DNA of 41,023 nucleotides from Dehalococcoidia bacterium (lineage in GTDB: Bacteria; Chloroflexota; Dehalococcoidia; Dehalococcoidales; SURF-40), in NCBI GenBank assembly GCA_003599745.1, contig QZJL01000026.1, forward strand, positions 1-41,023. Direction: 5' to 3'. The notes below the pieces were generated by a model. The model was not told the origin of the DNA and ran no database searches. It was given only the letters and a program-made list of their open reading frames with translations. The translations under genes and the position numbers were made by a program. Within the stretch, counting starts at the first letter, position 1, and each line of letters opens with the position of its first letter. Of this stretch, positions 23,786 through 30,887 are shown in pieces.

Positions 23786-23814
23786 TTGACAGGCGTAAAT
23801 CTATGTGATAATAT
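23786..23814 (+). promoter_or_regulatory. sigma70 promoter of the hisHF-regulator operon
   Basis: TTGACA (23786-23791), exactly 17 bp, then TAATAT (23809-23814). The transcription start is expected near 23821, 36 nt before the GTG of hisH. Confidence 0.7.
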
Positions 23815-23825
23815 AACGAATATAC

Positions 23826-23839
23826 GGCAAGTATATGCC
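23826..23839. promoter_or_regulatory. GGCA-N6-TGCC dyad at the hisH transcription start
   Basis: GGCA (23826-23829), AGTATA, TGCC (23836-23839) is a perfect dyad just downstream of the expected start point. Its geometry equals that of known archaeal NrpR operators (GGAA-N6-TTCC and GGTA-N6-TACC), with a different third base. A nrpR homologue lies 3.7 kb away. Binding by NrpR is only a guess. Confidence 0.35.
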
Positions 23840-23856
23840 ATATGTTGGAGCATTGA

Positions 23857-24489
23857 GTGACCGTGCCGCAACCGGTAATTACCATCATTGACTACGGCGC
23901 CAGCAACCTGCGCAGCGTGACCAACGCTATCCGCCGTCTCGGCTACCAGCCGTTGGTAACAGGTTCGGCCAAAGAGATTGCCGGGGCTGATGCCGTGATA
24001 TTGCCCGGCGTCGGCGCCGCGCCGGATACGATGGTCAGCCTTGATAAACTGGGGCTGTTGGCGCCCATCAAAGAGTACATCGCGGCGGGGCGGCCATTTC
24101 TGGGAGTCTGCGTCGGTCTCCAGGTGCTTTTCACCAGCACCGAGGAAGGCGGCGGCGCACCCTGCCTGGACATCATCCCCGGACGGGTGAAAAAGCTGTC
24201 GGGCGACCTCAAGATTCCCCATATGGGCTGGAACCAGGTAAAGCAGCTGGTGAGCCACCCGCTCTTCCGGGGAGTTCCCCAGACCGCCAATTTTTACTTC
24301 GTGCACAGTTACTATGCCGACCCGGCTGACCGCTCGGTGGTCATCGGCGCTACCGACTACGGCCAGGCGTTCGCCAGCGTCATTGCCCGGGGAAGCATGG
24401 TCGCCACCCAGTTTCACCCGGAAAAGAGCGGGGAGAGCGGCCTGAAAATCTACGATAACTTTATCAGGATGGCCGGGGCAGGGAAATAA
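23857..24489 (+). CDS. hisH: imidazole glycerol phosphate synthase, glutaminase subunit
   Basis: A 210-aa class I glutamine amidotransferase that supplies ammonia to HisF in histidine synthesis. The nucleophile elbow is GVCVGLQ (Cys), and the catalytic His and Glu are in [12 protein letters not shown]. The opening [12 protein letters not shown] and LPGVGA are HisH-specific. The start is GTG 23857 with a GGAG upstream. It ends 2 nt before hisF, so the two subunits are co-translated. The rest of the his pathway is not in the window. Confidence 0.95.
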   Translation: MTVPQPVITIIDYGASNLRSVTNAIRRLGYQPLVTGSAKEIAGADAVILPGVGAAPDTMVSLDKLGLLAPIKEYIAAGRPFLGVCVGLQVLFTSTEEGGGAPCLDIIPGRVKKLSGDLKIPHMGWNQVKQLVSHPLFRGVPQTANFYFVHSYYADPADRSVVIGATDYGQAFASVIARGSMVATQFHPEKSGESGLKIYDNFIRMAGAGK

Positions 24490-24491
24490 AG

Positions 24492-25259
24492 ATGCTCACC
24501 AAGCGAATCATACCCTGTCTCGATGTTAAAGACGGGAGGGTGGTCAAAGGCACCAGCTTCGCCAGGCTGCGCGACGCCGGCGACCCGGTGGCGCTTGCCA
24601 GCTTCTACTACCGGGAGGGCGCCGACGAACTGGTCTTTCTGGACATCACTGCCACGCCGGAAGGCCGCGATACCATGGTGGAAGTGGTCGAGCGCATCTC
24701 GGAGAAGGTGTTTATGCCGCTCACCGTGGGCGGCGGGCTGCGCGCCGTGAGCGATATGCGGCGGCTGCTTATGGCCGGGGCCGACAAAGTCTCCATCAAC
24801 AGCGCCGCAGTCAGCACGCCGGAGCTCATCAGCGAAGGCGCCGCCAAGTTCGGCAGTCAGTGCATCGTAGTCGCCATTGACGCCAAGCGCCTCGAAAATT
24901 CGAAAGAACCGCGCTGGGAGGTCTACATCCACAGCGGCCAGAAACCCACCGGTAAAGATGCCCTGGCCTGGGCGGAGCGGGCGGTAATGCTGGGCGCCGG
25001 TGAAATCCTGCTCACCAGCATTGACGCCGACGGCCACAAGGCGGGCTACGACCTGGAACTAACCCGCATCATCTCGGAAGCGGTCAGCGTGCCGGTCATC
25101 GCCAGCGGCGGCGCGGGCACGCCGGAAGACCTCTACATGGCATTGACCGAGGGCAAGGCCGACGCCGTGCTCGCCGCCAGCATCTTCCACTACGGTACCC
25201 ACCCCGTCGGCGAAATTAAGAAATATCTCAAGCAAAAAGGCATCGCCGTCAGAGTTTAG
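24492..25259 (+). CDS. hisF: imidazole glycerol phosphate synthase, cyclase subunit
   Basis: A 255-aa (beta/alpha)8 barrel that closes the imidazole ring using ammonia from HisH. The catalytic Asp residues are in [12 protein letters not shown] (near the N-terminus) and VVAIDAKR. The phosphate sites are VGGGLR and [12 protein letters not shown]. Full length for the family. ATG 24492 follows the hisH stop by 2 nt. A regulator gene follows 15 nt downstream on the same strand, which ties histidine synthesis and nitrogen control into one transcript. Confidence 0.96.
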   Translation: MLTKRIIPCLDVKDGRVVKGTSFARLRDAGDPVALASFYYREGADELVFLDITATPEGRDTMVEVVERISEKVFMPLTVGGGLRAVSDMRRLLMAGADKVSINSAAVSTPELISEGAAKFGSQCIVVAIDAKRLENSKEPRWEVYIHSGQKPTGKDALAWAERAVMLGAGEILLTSIDADGHKAGYDLELTRIISEAVSVPVIASGGAGTPEDLYMALTEGKADAVLAASIFHYGTHPVGEIKKYLKQKGIAVRV

Positions 25260-25274
25260 CAGAGAGGGATATAG

Positions 25275-25943
25275 TTGTTCCGCATCATCATCCTCAGTGA
25301 CGAAAAGCAGGCTACCACCGAAATCGAAAAGGCGCTTGCCGGACGTGGTTTCATCTGCCTTACCGCTACGAACGAAAGCCAAATCGCGCCGCCGGGCAGC
25401 CGCCCGCCCGACCTGGTACTGCTCAACACCAACGGGCCGACCAGCTACGCCCGCTTTCGCGAGCTGTCGGCGGCCATCAAGCGGGAAAAGAAACTGCCGG
25501 TGATGGTCGCCCTGGGCAAAGAGGGGCTGGAGAGTTTCGGCTTAGAACACGCGGTTGACGATTTCGTCACCCGTCCTTTCGACCCGGCGGAACTGGCGCT
25601 GCGCGCCAGCCGCCTGATAAGGCAGAGGGAGACCCACGACGGCGGCCGGCCAATCACATCGGGCGAGCTGGTCATTGACCCATCAAGGTGCGAGGTCCGG
25701 CTTGGCGCAGACCGGGTAACACTGACCTTCAAGGAATACCAGCTTCTCAAGTTCCTGGCCACTCACCCGGGCCGGGTATTTGGCCGCGAAGCCCTGCTGG
25801 ACCGGGTCTGGGGCAGTGACTACTACGGGGGCGACCGCACCGTGGACGTTCACGTCAGAAGACTCAGGCTCAAGCTCGAAGAAAAGGGCGGGCAGTTCAT
25901 CGAGACCGTGAGGAACATCGGCTACCGCTTCCGCGACCGGTAG
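25275..25943 (+). CDS. OmpR-family regulator with degenerate receiver (GlnR-like)
   Basis: A 222-aa protein: an N-terminal receiver-like domain (1-105) and a C-terminal winged helix (130-222). The latter ends in VDVHVRRLRLKLEE and IGYRF, typical of OmpR/PhoB proteins. The receiver keeps the acidic pair (D9, E10), but the phosphorylation site is Asn (N51 in DLVLLNTN) and the conserved Lys is Arg (R100 in TRPF). Normal phosphotransfer should therefore not work, and no histidine kinase is adjacent. Orphan OmpR-type regulators with atypical receivers next to nitrogen genes recall actinobacterial GlnR. The 11-bp repeats before glnA support that reading. TTG start at 25275 with GAGAGGGA upstream. 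Confidence 0.82.
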   Translation: MFRIIILSDEKQATTEIEKALAGRGFICLTATNESQIAPPGSRPPDLVLLNTNGPTSYARFRELSAAIKREKKLPVMVALGKEGLESFGLEHAVDDFVTRPFDPAELALRASRLIRQRETHDGGRPITSGELVIDPSRCEVRLGADRVTLTFKEYQLLKFLATHPGRVFGREALLDRVWGSDYYGGDRTVDVHVRRLRLKLEEKGGQFIETVRNIGYRFRDR

Positions 25944-25967
25944 CCGTCGCTGCCCAAAACCCCTTTT

Positions 25968-26016
25968 GTAACAAGAAATTAACCCGCCGTTAACATGCCG
26001 GAAACATTACCGTACT
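25968..26016 (+). promoter_or_regulatory. five 11-bp direct repeats, OmpR/GlnR-type operator before glnA
   Basis: Pentamers recur at exactly 11-bp steps: GTAAC (25968), TTAAC (25979), TTAAC (25990), GAAAC (26001) and GTACT (26012), each followed by 6 nt. This is the layout of GlnR sites in actinobacteria (GTnAC-n6-GAAAC-n6) and, more broadly, of OmpR/PhoB-family tandem boxes. The array ends one base before the -35 element of the glnA promoter, the position of an activator that touches RNA polymerase. Confidence 0.65.
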
Positions 26017-26017
26017 A

Positions 26018-26046
26018 TTGTTAAGCTATCGGTAATCCAATATACT
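26018..26046 (+). promoter_or_regulatory. sigma70-like glnA promoter
   Basis: TTGTTA (26018-26023), 17-bp spacer, TATACT (26041-26046), 58 nt before the glnA ATG. The -35 is imperfect, as expected for an activated promoter, and abuts the direct-repeat array. Confidence 0.6.
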
Positions 26047-26104
26047 TGTAAAAGCCATAAAAGCCCCGACACGGATAACCGGATAAAAATAAGGAGAGCA
26101 AAAT

Positions 26105-27448
26105 ATGACTGACAAAAGTCGCCAGGAAGCCAAGGATTATGTCCTGCGGACGGTCAAGGAGCGCAACGTCAAGTTCCTGAGGCTGTGGTTCACCGACATC
26201 CTGGGGATACTCAAGAGCTTCGCCATCACCCGCGAGGAACTGGAAGGCGCTCTGGAGGAAGGGATGGGTTTCGACGGTTCCTCCATCGAGGGTTTTGCCC
26301 GCATCGACGAAAGCGACATGGTGGCCCTCCCTGACCCGACCACCTTCCAGATAATGACCTGGAAGCCCCGTGAAGAAACACTGGTCGCCCGGATGTTCTG
26401 TGACGTCCTGCGCCCCGGCGGCGAGCCTTTCGACGGCGACCCCAGGTACGTCCTCAAGCGAAACCTGAAAAAGGCCAAAGACCTGGGTTACACCTTTTAC
26501 GTCGGCCCGGAACTGGAATATTTCTATTTCAAAAATGACAAAAACACCGAGGTACTGGACAACGCCGGTTACTTCGACTGGACACCGATGGACGCCGCCA
26601 ACAAGACCCGTAAGGAAACCGTGCTCGCCCTCGAGGATATGGGCATCGGCATCGAATACTCCCACCACGAGGTTGCCGCCAGCCAGCACGAAATTGACAT
26701 GAGGTACACCGACGCCCTGACGATGGCCGATAACGTGATGACCTACCGGCTGGTGGTGAAAGAGGTCGCCCAGGAAAACGGCTACTACGCCACGTTTATG
26801 CCCAAGCCAATCTTCGGAAGCAACGGCAGCGGTATGCACGTTCACCAGTCGCTTTTCAGAGGCAACTCGAATGCCTTTTTCGACCCAAAGGACAAGTATC
26901 ATCTTTCAAAAATTGCTAAAGCCTACATCGCCGGCCTGCTGAAACACGCCCCGGAAATCACCGCCATCACCAGTCAGTGGGTCAATTCCTACAAGCGCCT
27001 GGTGCCGGGCTACGAAGCGCCGGTTTACCTGTCCTGGGCGCGGCGCAATCGCTCCGACCTCATCCGCGTCCCCGAATACCGGCCTGGCAGAGAAAAAGCC
27101 ACCCGTATCGAGTACCGCTCGCCCGACCCGGCCTGCAACCCCTACCTGGTCTTCAGCGTAATGCTGGCCGCCGGCCTCTACGGCATCGAGAAAGGTCTAG
27201 AACCGCCGACGCCGGTCGAGGAAAATGTCTACGAAATGACCGATAAAGAAAGAAAGGCACGGGGCATCGGCACCCTGCCGGCCAGCCTGGAAGAAGCCAT
27301 CCTGCTCACCGAGAAAAGCAAGCTGGTGCGCGAGGCTCTCGGCGAACACGTCTTCAATGCCTTTATAGAGAACAAGAAAATCGAGTGGGACCAGTATCGC
27401 ATCCAGGTGACGGAATACGAAATCAAAAAGTATCTGCCCCTGCTCTAG
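26105..27448 (+). CDS. glnA: glutamine synthetase, type I
   Basis: A 447-aa type I glutamine synthetase, joining ammonia to glutamate with ATP and forming dodecamers. Signatures are MGFDGSSIEGF, the Mg-binding YVGPELEYFYF, ATP-site FGSNGSGMHVHQS and RIEYRSPDPACNPYL. The length, without the ~25-residue insertion, favours the I-alpha type, normally controlled by feedback and binding proteins rather than adenylylation; a Tyr is nonetheless present in NVYEMT. AAGGAGAG lies before the ATG. It has its own promoter and repeat-array operator. It is flanked by the OmpR-type regulator upstream and NrpR downstream. Confidence 0.96.
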   Translation: MTDKSRQEAKDYVLRTVKERNVKFLRLWFTDILGILKSFAITREELEGALEEGMGFDGSSIEGFARIDESDMVALPDPTTFQIMTWKPREETLVARMFCDVLRPGGEPFDGDPRYVLKRNLKKAKDLGYTFYVGPELEYFYFKNDKNTEVLDNAGYFDWTPMDAANKTRKETVLALEDMGIGIEYSHHEVAASQHEIDMRYTDALTMADNVMTYRLVVKEVAQENGYYATFMPKPIFGSNGSGMHVHQSLFRGNSNAFFDPKDKYHLSKIAKAYIAGLLKHAPEITAITSQWVNSYKRLVPGYEAPVYLSWARRNRSDLIRVPEYRPGREKATRIEYRSPDPACNPYLVFSVMLAAGLYGIEKGLEPPTPVEENVYEMTDKERKARGIGTLPASLEEAILLTEKSKLVREALGEHVFNAFIENKKIEWDQYRIQVTEYEIKKYLPLL

Positions 27449-27468
27449 AAGAACGATAGTCAAGAAAG

Positions 27469-27493
27469 AGTGGCGGCCACAACCGCCGCCACT
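27469..27493 (+). terminator. hairpin after glnA
   Basis: AGTGGCGGC (27469-27477) and GCCGCCACT (27485-27493) form a perfect 9-bp stem with a 7-nt loop 20 nt after the glnA stop. There is no strong T run, so termination may be partial and allow some read-through into nrpR. Confidence 0.5.
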
Positions 27494-27512
27494 TCCGTCT
27501 TCACCTGGCTGG

Positions 27513-27525
27513 CTGATATAATCAG
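27513..27525. promoter_or_regulatory. dyad overlapping a -10 element upstream of nrpR
   Basis: CTGAT-ATA-ATCAG (27513-27525) is a perfect inverted repeat, and it contains TATAAT (27517-27522), a possible -10 for nrpR, 31 nt before its GTG. No good -35 is visible. Self-repression is possible. Confidence 0.35.
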
Positions 27526-27552
27526 GCCGCCACCCCGGGACGGAGGGAGAAA

Positions 27553-28569
27553 GTGGTGCAGGCCGCCGGCAGCGATACCGAGCGAAAAATCATCGCCATC
27601 TTAAAAGTCCTGAGCGAGTCTTCGGAGCCGCTCGGCTCAATCACCATCGCCCGCGAACTGGAGCGCCACGGTATTTCGCTTTCCGAGCGGGCTATCCGCT
27701 ACCACCTCAAAATCACCGACGAGCGTGGTTACACCCAGCCGATGGGACGCGACGGCCGTATGCTGACGCCACAGGGCATCGAAGAACTCAGGATGGCGCT
27801 GGCCCCGGAAAAGCTGAACTTCATCAACGAAAAGCTGGAACTCCTGGCCTTCCAGACAAGCTTCGACCCGCAAAAGCGCTCGGGGCTTGTACCAATCAAC
27901 ACCACGCTCATTGACGGAAAACTTTTCCCGGCCGCCCTGGACGTGATGGGCGAGGTCTTCGACGCCGGCATCTGCGTGAGCGAACTCGTAGCCACCGCCG
28001 GAGAAGGCGAAAAACTCGGCTCAGTGGTGGTGCCGCCGGGTAAAATCGGCCTGGCGACCGTCTGCGGCGCGGTCATCAATGGCTTCCTGCTCAAATGCGG
28101 GGTGCCGGTCGAGTCGCGTTTCGGCGGTGTCCTTGAAATTCGTAACCACCAGCCCCGGCGGTTCGTGGCGGTCATCAGTTACGGCGGCACCTCGGTTGAC
28201 CCGTCCGAGCAGTTTATCCGGGCACATATGACCAGTGTCTCGGAAATCACCCGGAGCGGCAACGGCAAAATGCTGGCTAATTTCCGGGAACTGCCCGCTC
28301 CCGCACGGGCAGCCGTCGTCGAGAAAATCGCGCTGCTCAAAGAAGCCGGCATCGGCGGTGTCTATGCTCTGGGCAACACCAGCGAGCCGGTCTGCCAGCT
28401 GGCGGTCGGCTTAAACCGCATCGGCATGGTGCTGGTGGGGGGACTCAATCCCCTGGCCGCCGTCTTCGAGCGTGGTATCACCGTGGACAACTTCGCCGAG
28501 AGTGGCCTGATTGACTACCGCGAGCTGGTAAACTTCCGCGAACTGCCGAAGACACAGAACCTCAAGTAA
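27553..28569 (+). CDS. nrpR: NrpR-family nitrogen regulator
   Basis: A 338-aa protein with an N-terminal winged helix (ERKIIAILKVLSES, then LSERAIRYHL and GYTQPMGRDGRMLT) and one NrpR regulatory domain. The latter is seen as FDPQKRSGLVPIN, GKIGLATVCGAVINGFLLKCG, and YGGTSVDPSEQFI with MTSV. NrpR is the 2-oxoglutarate-responsive repressor of nitrogen genes in methanogens such as Methanococcus. Bacterial homologues are less studied. It sits 104 nt downstream of glnA, strengthening a nitrogen role. GTG start at 27553 with CGGAGGGA upstream; GTG 27556 is an alternative. The single-domain form implies dimerisation for full function. Confidence 0.88.
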   Translation: MVQAAGSDTERKIIAILKVLSESSEPLGSITIARELERHGISLSERAIRYHLKITDERGYTQPMGRDGRMLTPQGIEELRMALAPEKLNFINEKLELLAFQTSFDPQKRSGLVPINTTLIDGKLFPAALDVMGEVFDAGICVSELVATAGEGEKLGSVVVPPGKIGLATVCGAVINGFLLKCGVPVESRFGGVLEIRNHQPRRFVAVISYGGTSVDPSEQFIRAHMTSVSEITRSGNGKMLANFRELPAPARAAVVEKIALLKEAGIGGVYALGNTSEPVCQLAVGLNRIGMVLVGGLNPLAAVFERGITVDNFAESGLIDYRELVNFRELPKTQNLK

Positions 28570-28671
28570 ACTTCCCGCTACTTACAGGCCAACACCTGCC
28601 TCCGCTTCCTCAGTAGTATCGCGGTGTCGCTGGCCCGAACTTAAGAGAGGGCAGAAAAGGCGTTACAAACA

Positions 28672-28711
28672 GAAAGGCAACCCTTCCACCCTTGGAAACG
28701 GGTTACCTTTC
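28672..28711 (+). terminator. long hairpin after nrpR
   Basis: GAAAGGcAACCC (28672-28683) pairs with GGGTTaCCTTTC (28700-28711) with one mismatch. A shorter internal TTCC/GGAA pair extends the structure. It lies 100 nt after the nrpR stop. Confidence 0.5.
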
Positions 28712-28731
28712 TACCACGCTATTCAATTGTA

Positions 28732-28753
28732 GGGACGGCGATTACGGCGTCCC
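28732..28753 (-). terminator. hairpin near the end of the zinc ribbon gene
   Basis: GGGACG (28732-28737) and CGTCCC (28748-28753) form a 6-bp stem, extended by inner CG pairs. It lies downstream of the minus-strand gene ending at 28772. It may instead be a dispersed intergenic palindrome. Confidence 0.35.
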
Positions 28754-28771
28754 GGAGTCGTGGCCCAGAGC

Positions 28772-28912
28772 CTAGCCCTTGCCGATGCGGAACATCTTGG
28801 TGCCGCAGACGGGACAGACTCCCTGGGTGGCGGGCTTGCCATTTTTCATGGTGATGTTCTTGGGGTTCTTGATTTCCCTCTTGGTACGACACTTGACGCA
28901 ATAGGCCTGCAT
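28772..28912 (-). CDS. small zinc ribbon protein (DUF5679-like)
   Basis: A 46-aa protein with two zinc knuckles, CVKC near the N-terminus and CPVCGTK near the C-terminus, joined by KNITMKNGKPATQG. This matches the DUF5679 type of very small ribbon protein seen in Chloroflexota and related lineages; function unknown, with nucleic-acid binding likely. ATG 28912 is chosen because AAGGAGGAAGC lies just upstream; the longer open frame has no such site. A TTGACA/TATGTT promoter precedes it. Confidence 0.85.
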   Translation of the reverse strand: MQAYCVKCRTKREIKNPKNITMKNGKPATQGVCPVCGTKMFRIGKG

Positions 28913-28943
28913 GAAGCTTCCTCCTTCATTAGGTTTGATTTGA

Positions 28944-28972
28944 AACATACACCACCTGAGTCTGCTTGTCAA
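28944..28972 (-). promoter_or_regulatory. sigma70-like promoter of the zinc ribbon gene
   Basis: Minus strand: TTGACA (28967-28972), 17-bp spacer, TATGTT (28944-28949), 32 nt before the ATG at 28912. Confidence 0.6.
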
Positions 28973-28989
28973 TAGGCAAAACGGCCATT

Positions 28990-29018
28990 TTGGCTCAAGA
29001 GTAAAAATTTTATACTAT
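28990..29018 (+). promoter_or_regulatory. sigma70-like promoter of selD
   Basis: TTGGCT (28990-28995), 17-bp spacer, TACTAT (29013-29018), about 53 nt before the TTG start of selD. It runs back to back with the promoter of the divergent zinc ribbon gene. Confidence 0.4.
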
Positions 29019-29070
29019 ATCAGTTGCCATTTTATCTCAGGCAGGCTAAACTAGACGGCGGGAGGGAAAC

Positions 29071-30111
29071 TTGGCTGAGCCAAAACGCCTCACCGAGACC
29101 GTGCACGGCGCCGGTTGAGCCTGTAAAATCGGTCCGGGAGACCTGAACGAAGTGCTGGCCTCGCTGCCGCTTATCAGCGACCCCAACCTCATCATCGGCC
29201 TGGAGCGGGCAGAGGATGCCGGCGTGTACCGCCTGAGTAGCGAACTGGCGCTCATCCAGACGGTGGACTTCTTCACGCCCATCGTGGATGACCCCTACCA
29301 GTTCGGCCAGATTGCGGCGGCCAACGCCTTGAGCGACGTTTACGCCAAGGGCGGCAAGCCCCTGACCGCTCTCAACATCGTCTGCTTCCCCATCAAAACC
29401 CTCGACCGCGCTGTCCTCAAGGAAACCCTGCGCGGCGGGCTGGACAAGCTGCGCGAGGCCGGTGTCCTGCTTATCGGCGGGCACAGCATTGACGACCCCG
29501 AGATGAAATACGGTCTTTCGGTTACCGGTGTCATCCATCCGGAAAAGGTGGTCTTCAACCAGGGGGCCAAACCCGGCGACCGGCTGATTTTGACCAAGGC
29601 CATCGGCACCGGCGTCATCGCCACCGCCATCAAGCGGGGCGCCGCCAGCGATGAAGTCATCGGGGAAGCGGTTAAATCTATGGCAATGCTGAACCGGCGG
29701 GCAAGCGAGCTGATGATGGCAGCCGGAGCGAGCGCCGCCACCGATGTCACCGGCTTCGGGCTGCTGGGGCACGCCGCCGAGATGATAGAAAACACTGATG
29801 TCGGCCTAGTTATCCATTCCCGCGAGGTGCCGTTACTGCCGGGCGCGGTGGAAGTGGCGAAGGAAGGATTTGCCCCAGGCGGGCTGGGGCGTAACCGAGA
29901 CTACCGCCAACATATGGTTGATTTTGCCAAATCTGTCCCCGAATACTTACAGGACCTGCTCTTCGACCCGCAGACCTCGGGCGGGCTGCTCATCGCCCTG
30001 GCGCCGGAAAGAGCCGCGAAGTTGATGAAAGACCTGAAAAACGCGGGTATCAAAGCTGCGGTCGTAGGGGAGTTTACCAGTAACAATAAAGGGAAAATTT
30101 CGGTAGTGTAA
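29071..30111 (+). CDS. selD: selenide, water dikinase; selenoprotein with in-frame UGA
   Basis: A 346-aa selenophosphate synthetase, making the selenium donor for selenocysteine and selenouridine. Translation from TTG 29071 (GGAGGG 5 nt upstream) reads LTETVHGAG, then TGA at 29116-29118, then ACKIGPGDL. Known SelD proteins have HGAG-C/U-xCK(I/L) at this site, so the UGA is selenocysteine at residue 16, with the catalytic Lys at 19. The rest continues in the same frame: TTDFFTPIVD-like QTVDFFTPIVDD, GGHSIDDPE, TDVTGFGLLGHAAEM and DPQTSGGLL. An automated call would begin after the UGA and lose the active site. A short hairpin after the UGA may be the SECIS. The selA/B/C genes are not in the window. 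Confidence 0.93.
29131..29143 (+). promoter_or_regulatory. candidate bacterial SECIS hairpin
   Basis: GGTC-CGGGA-GACC forms a 4-bp stem with a 5-nt loop, beginning 12 nt after the UGA. The loop lies about 17-21 nt downstream, where bacterial SECIS elements place their apical loop. The stem is short, so the assignment rests mainly on position. Confidence 0.4.
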
Positions 30112-30171
30112 GTACCTGCCTGAAAACTATTTGGAACCTATCCCCTGTATCCATAGTACAATCCCTCTCAA

Positions 30172-30192
30172 TCTCCCTTTGCCAAAGGGAGA
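30172..30192. repeat. intergenic palindrome 1
   Basis: TCTCCCTTT-GCC-AAAGGGAGA is a perfect 9-bp hairpin 60 nt after selD. It could serve as the selD terminator. Together with the palindrome at 30221 it makes up most of the recognisable content of the 365-nt gap 30112-30476, which otherwise holds only a promoter for the next gene. Confidence 0.5.
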
Positions 30193-30220
30193 GGGTATTG
30201 TCCACTTTCCAGTGCCATTT

Positions 30221-30254
30221 CCCCCTTTATGAAAGGGGGACTAAGGGGGATTGC
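30221..30254. repeat. intergenic palindrome 2 (CCCCCTTT-AAAGGGGG)
   Basis: CCCCCTTT-ATG-AAAGGGGG (30221-30239) followed by ACTAAGGGGGATT. A related element at 32347 has CCCCTTCC arms and then ACATAAGGGGAT, so the two appear to be divergent copies of one dispersed repeat. Confidence 0.45.
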
Positions 30255-30413
30255 CGTTACGCATCCCCTCTATGACACCTGTAGAAAGGGATTATTTTAT
30301 TGAAAACGCGAATGGCAGCAAGTATTCGTGATTACCATTAGGCAGACATCCCGATAAAATGCTTCTCTTAGCCAGTTAGAGACAGTAAGTAACCTTTAAT
30401 ATTAAAACTTTCG

Positions 30414-30422
30414 TGGTATAAT
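30414..30422 (+). promoter_or_regulatory. extended -10 promoter
   Basis: TGGTATAAT (TGn plus consensus TATAAT) lies 55 nt before the ATG at 30477. No clear -35 is present, as is common for extended -10 promoters. Confidence 0.5.
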
Positions 30423-30476
30423 CTTTTTCATAAAAAGCGCTATTTACGCTAAGGTAGTCGATTAATGGGAGAAACA

Positions 30477-30875
30477 ATGACATCTATAAGCCTTGGTGTC
30501 CCTTGGAATAAGAAAAATAAAACAACAGGTCTGCATATTGGTATGACTGGGCAATCTCATAGTTGGGAAATCTTCATGCAGAATAGATACGCACTTGGGT
30601 ATGAACTTTATACAAAGGAATACAATAAAGTCAAATCTGATTTGGACGCGGGACATCCCATAAAAATTGTCTTACTTCGTAACGACAAAGACCACAAAAA
30701 GCGAGGTGAAGCCTATCTCGTTAACCTGCGCCAAGTTGGACCGACTAAGAAATATTATAGATACGATTTATCCCTTGGTGTGCCTATTGAAATACGTCCT
30801 TACAAATATTTGCCGAATGAAAGACTTAAGTTTAATGGAGTTAGAGTCATCTCGGAATCTTCAACCAAGTTTTAG
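30477..30875 (+). CDS. hypothetical protein, AT-rich
   Basis: A 132-aa protein I do not recognise. It is basic with many aromatic residues (SWEIFMQNRYALGYELY, KKYYRYDLSLGVPIE). The pattern of short beta strands around HPIKIVLLRND and GEAYLVNLRQV might suggest a small beta-barrel such as a PUA/EVE-like fold, but that is weak. No signal peptide or membrane segment. ATG 30477 has GGGAG 5 nt upstream and is favoured over ATG 30465. The gene is far more AT-rich than its surroundings and is followed 12 nt later by a DUF151 nuclease gene with the same bias, so the pair was probably acquired together. Confidence 0.6.
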   Translation: MTSISLGVPWNKKNKTTGLHIGMTGQSHSWEIFMQNRYALGYELYTKEYNKVKSDLDAGHPIKIVLLRNDKDHKKRGEAYLVNLRQVGPTKKYYRYDLSLGVPIEIRPYKYLPNERLKFNGVRVISESSTKF

Positions 30876-30887
30876 TGCTGGGTATTT

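Noticed and set aside
29152-30111. selD starting at GTG 29152
   Set aside because: That start removes the glycine-rich catalytic segment and has no ribosome site. The frame extends upstream through an in-frame UGA at the known Sec/Cys position to a TTG with GGAGGG.
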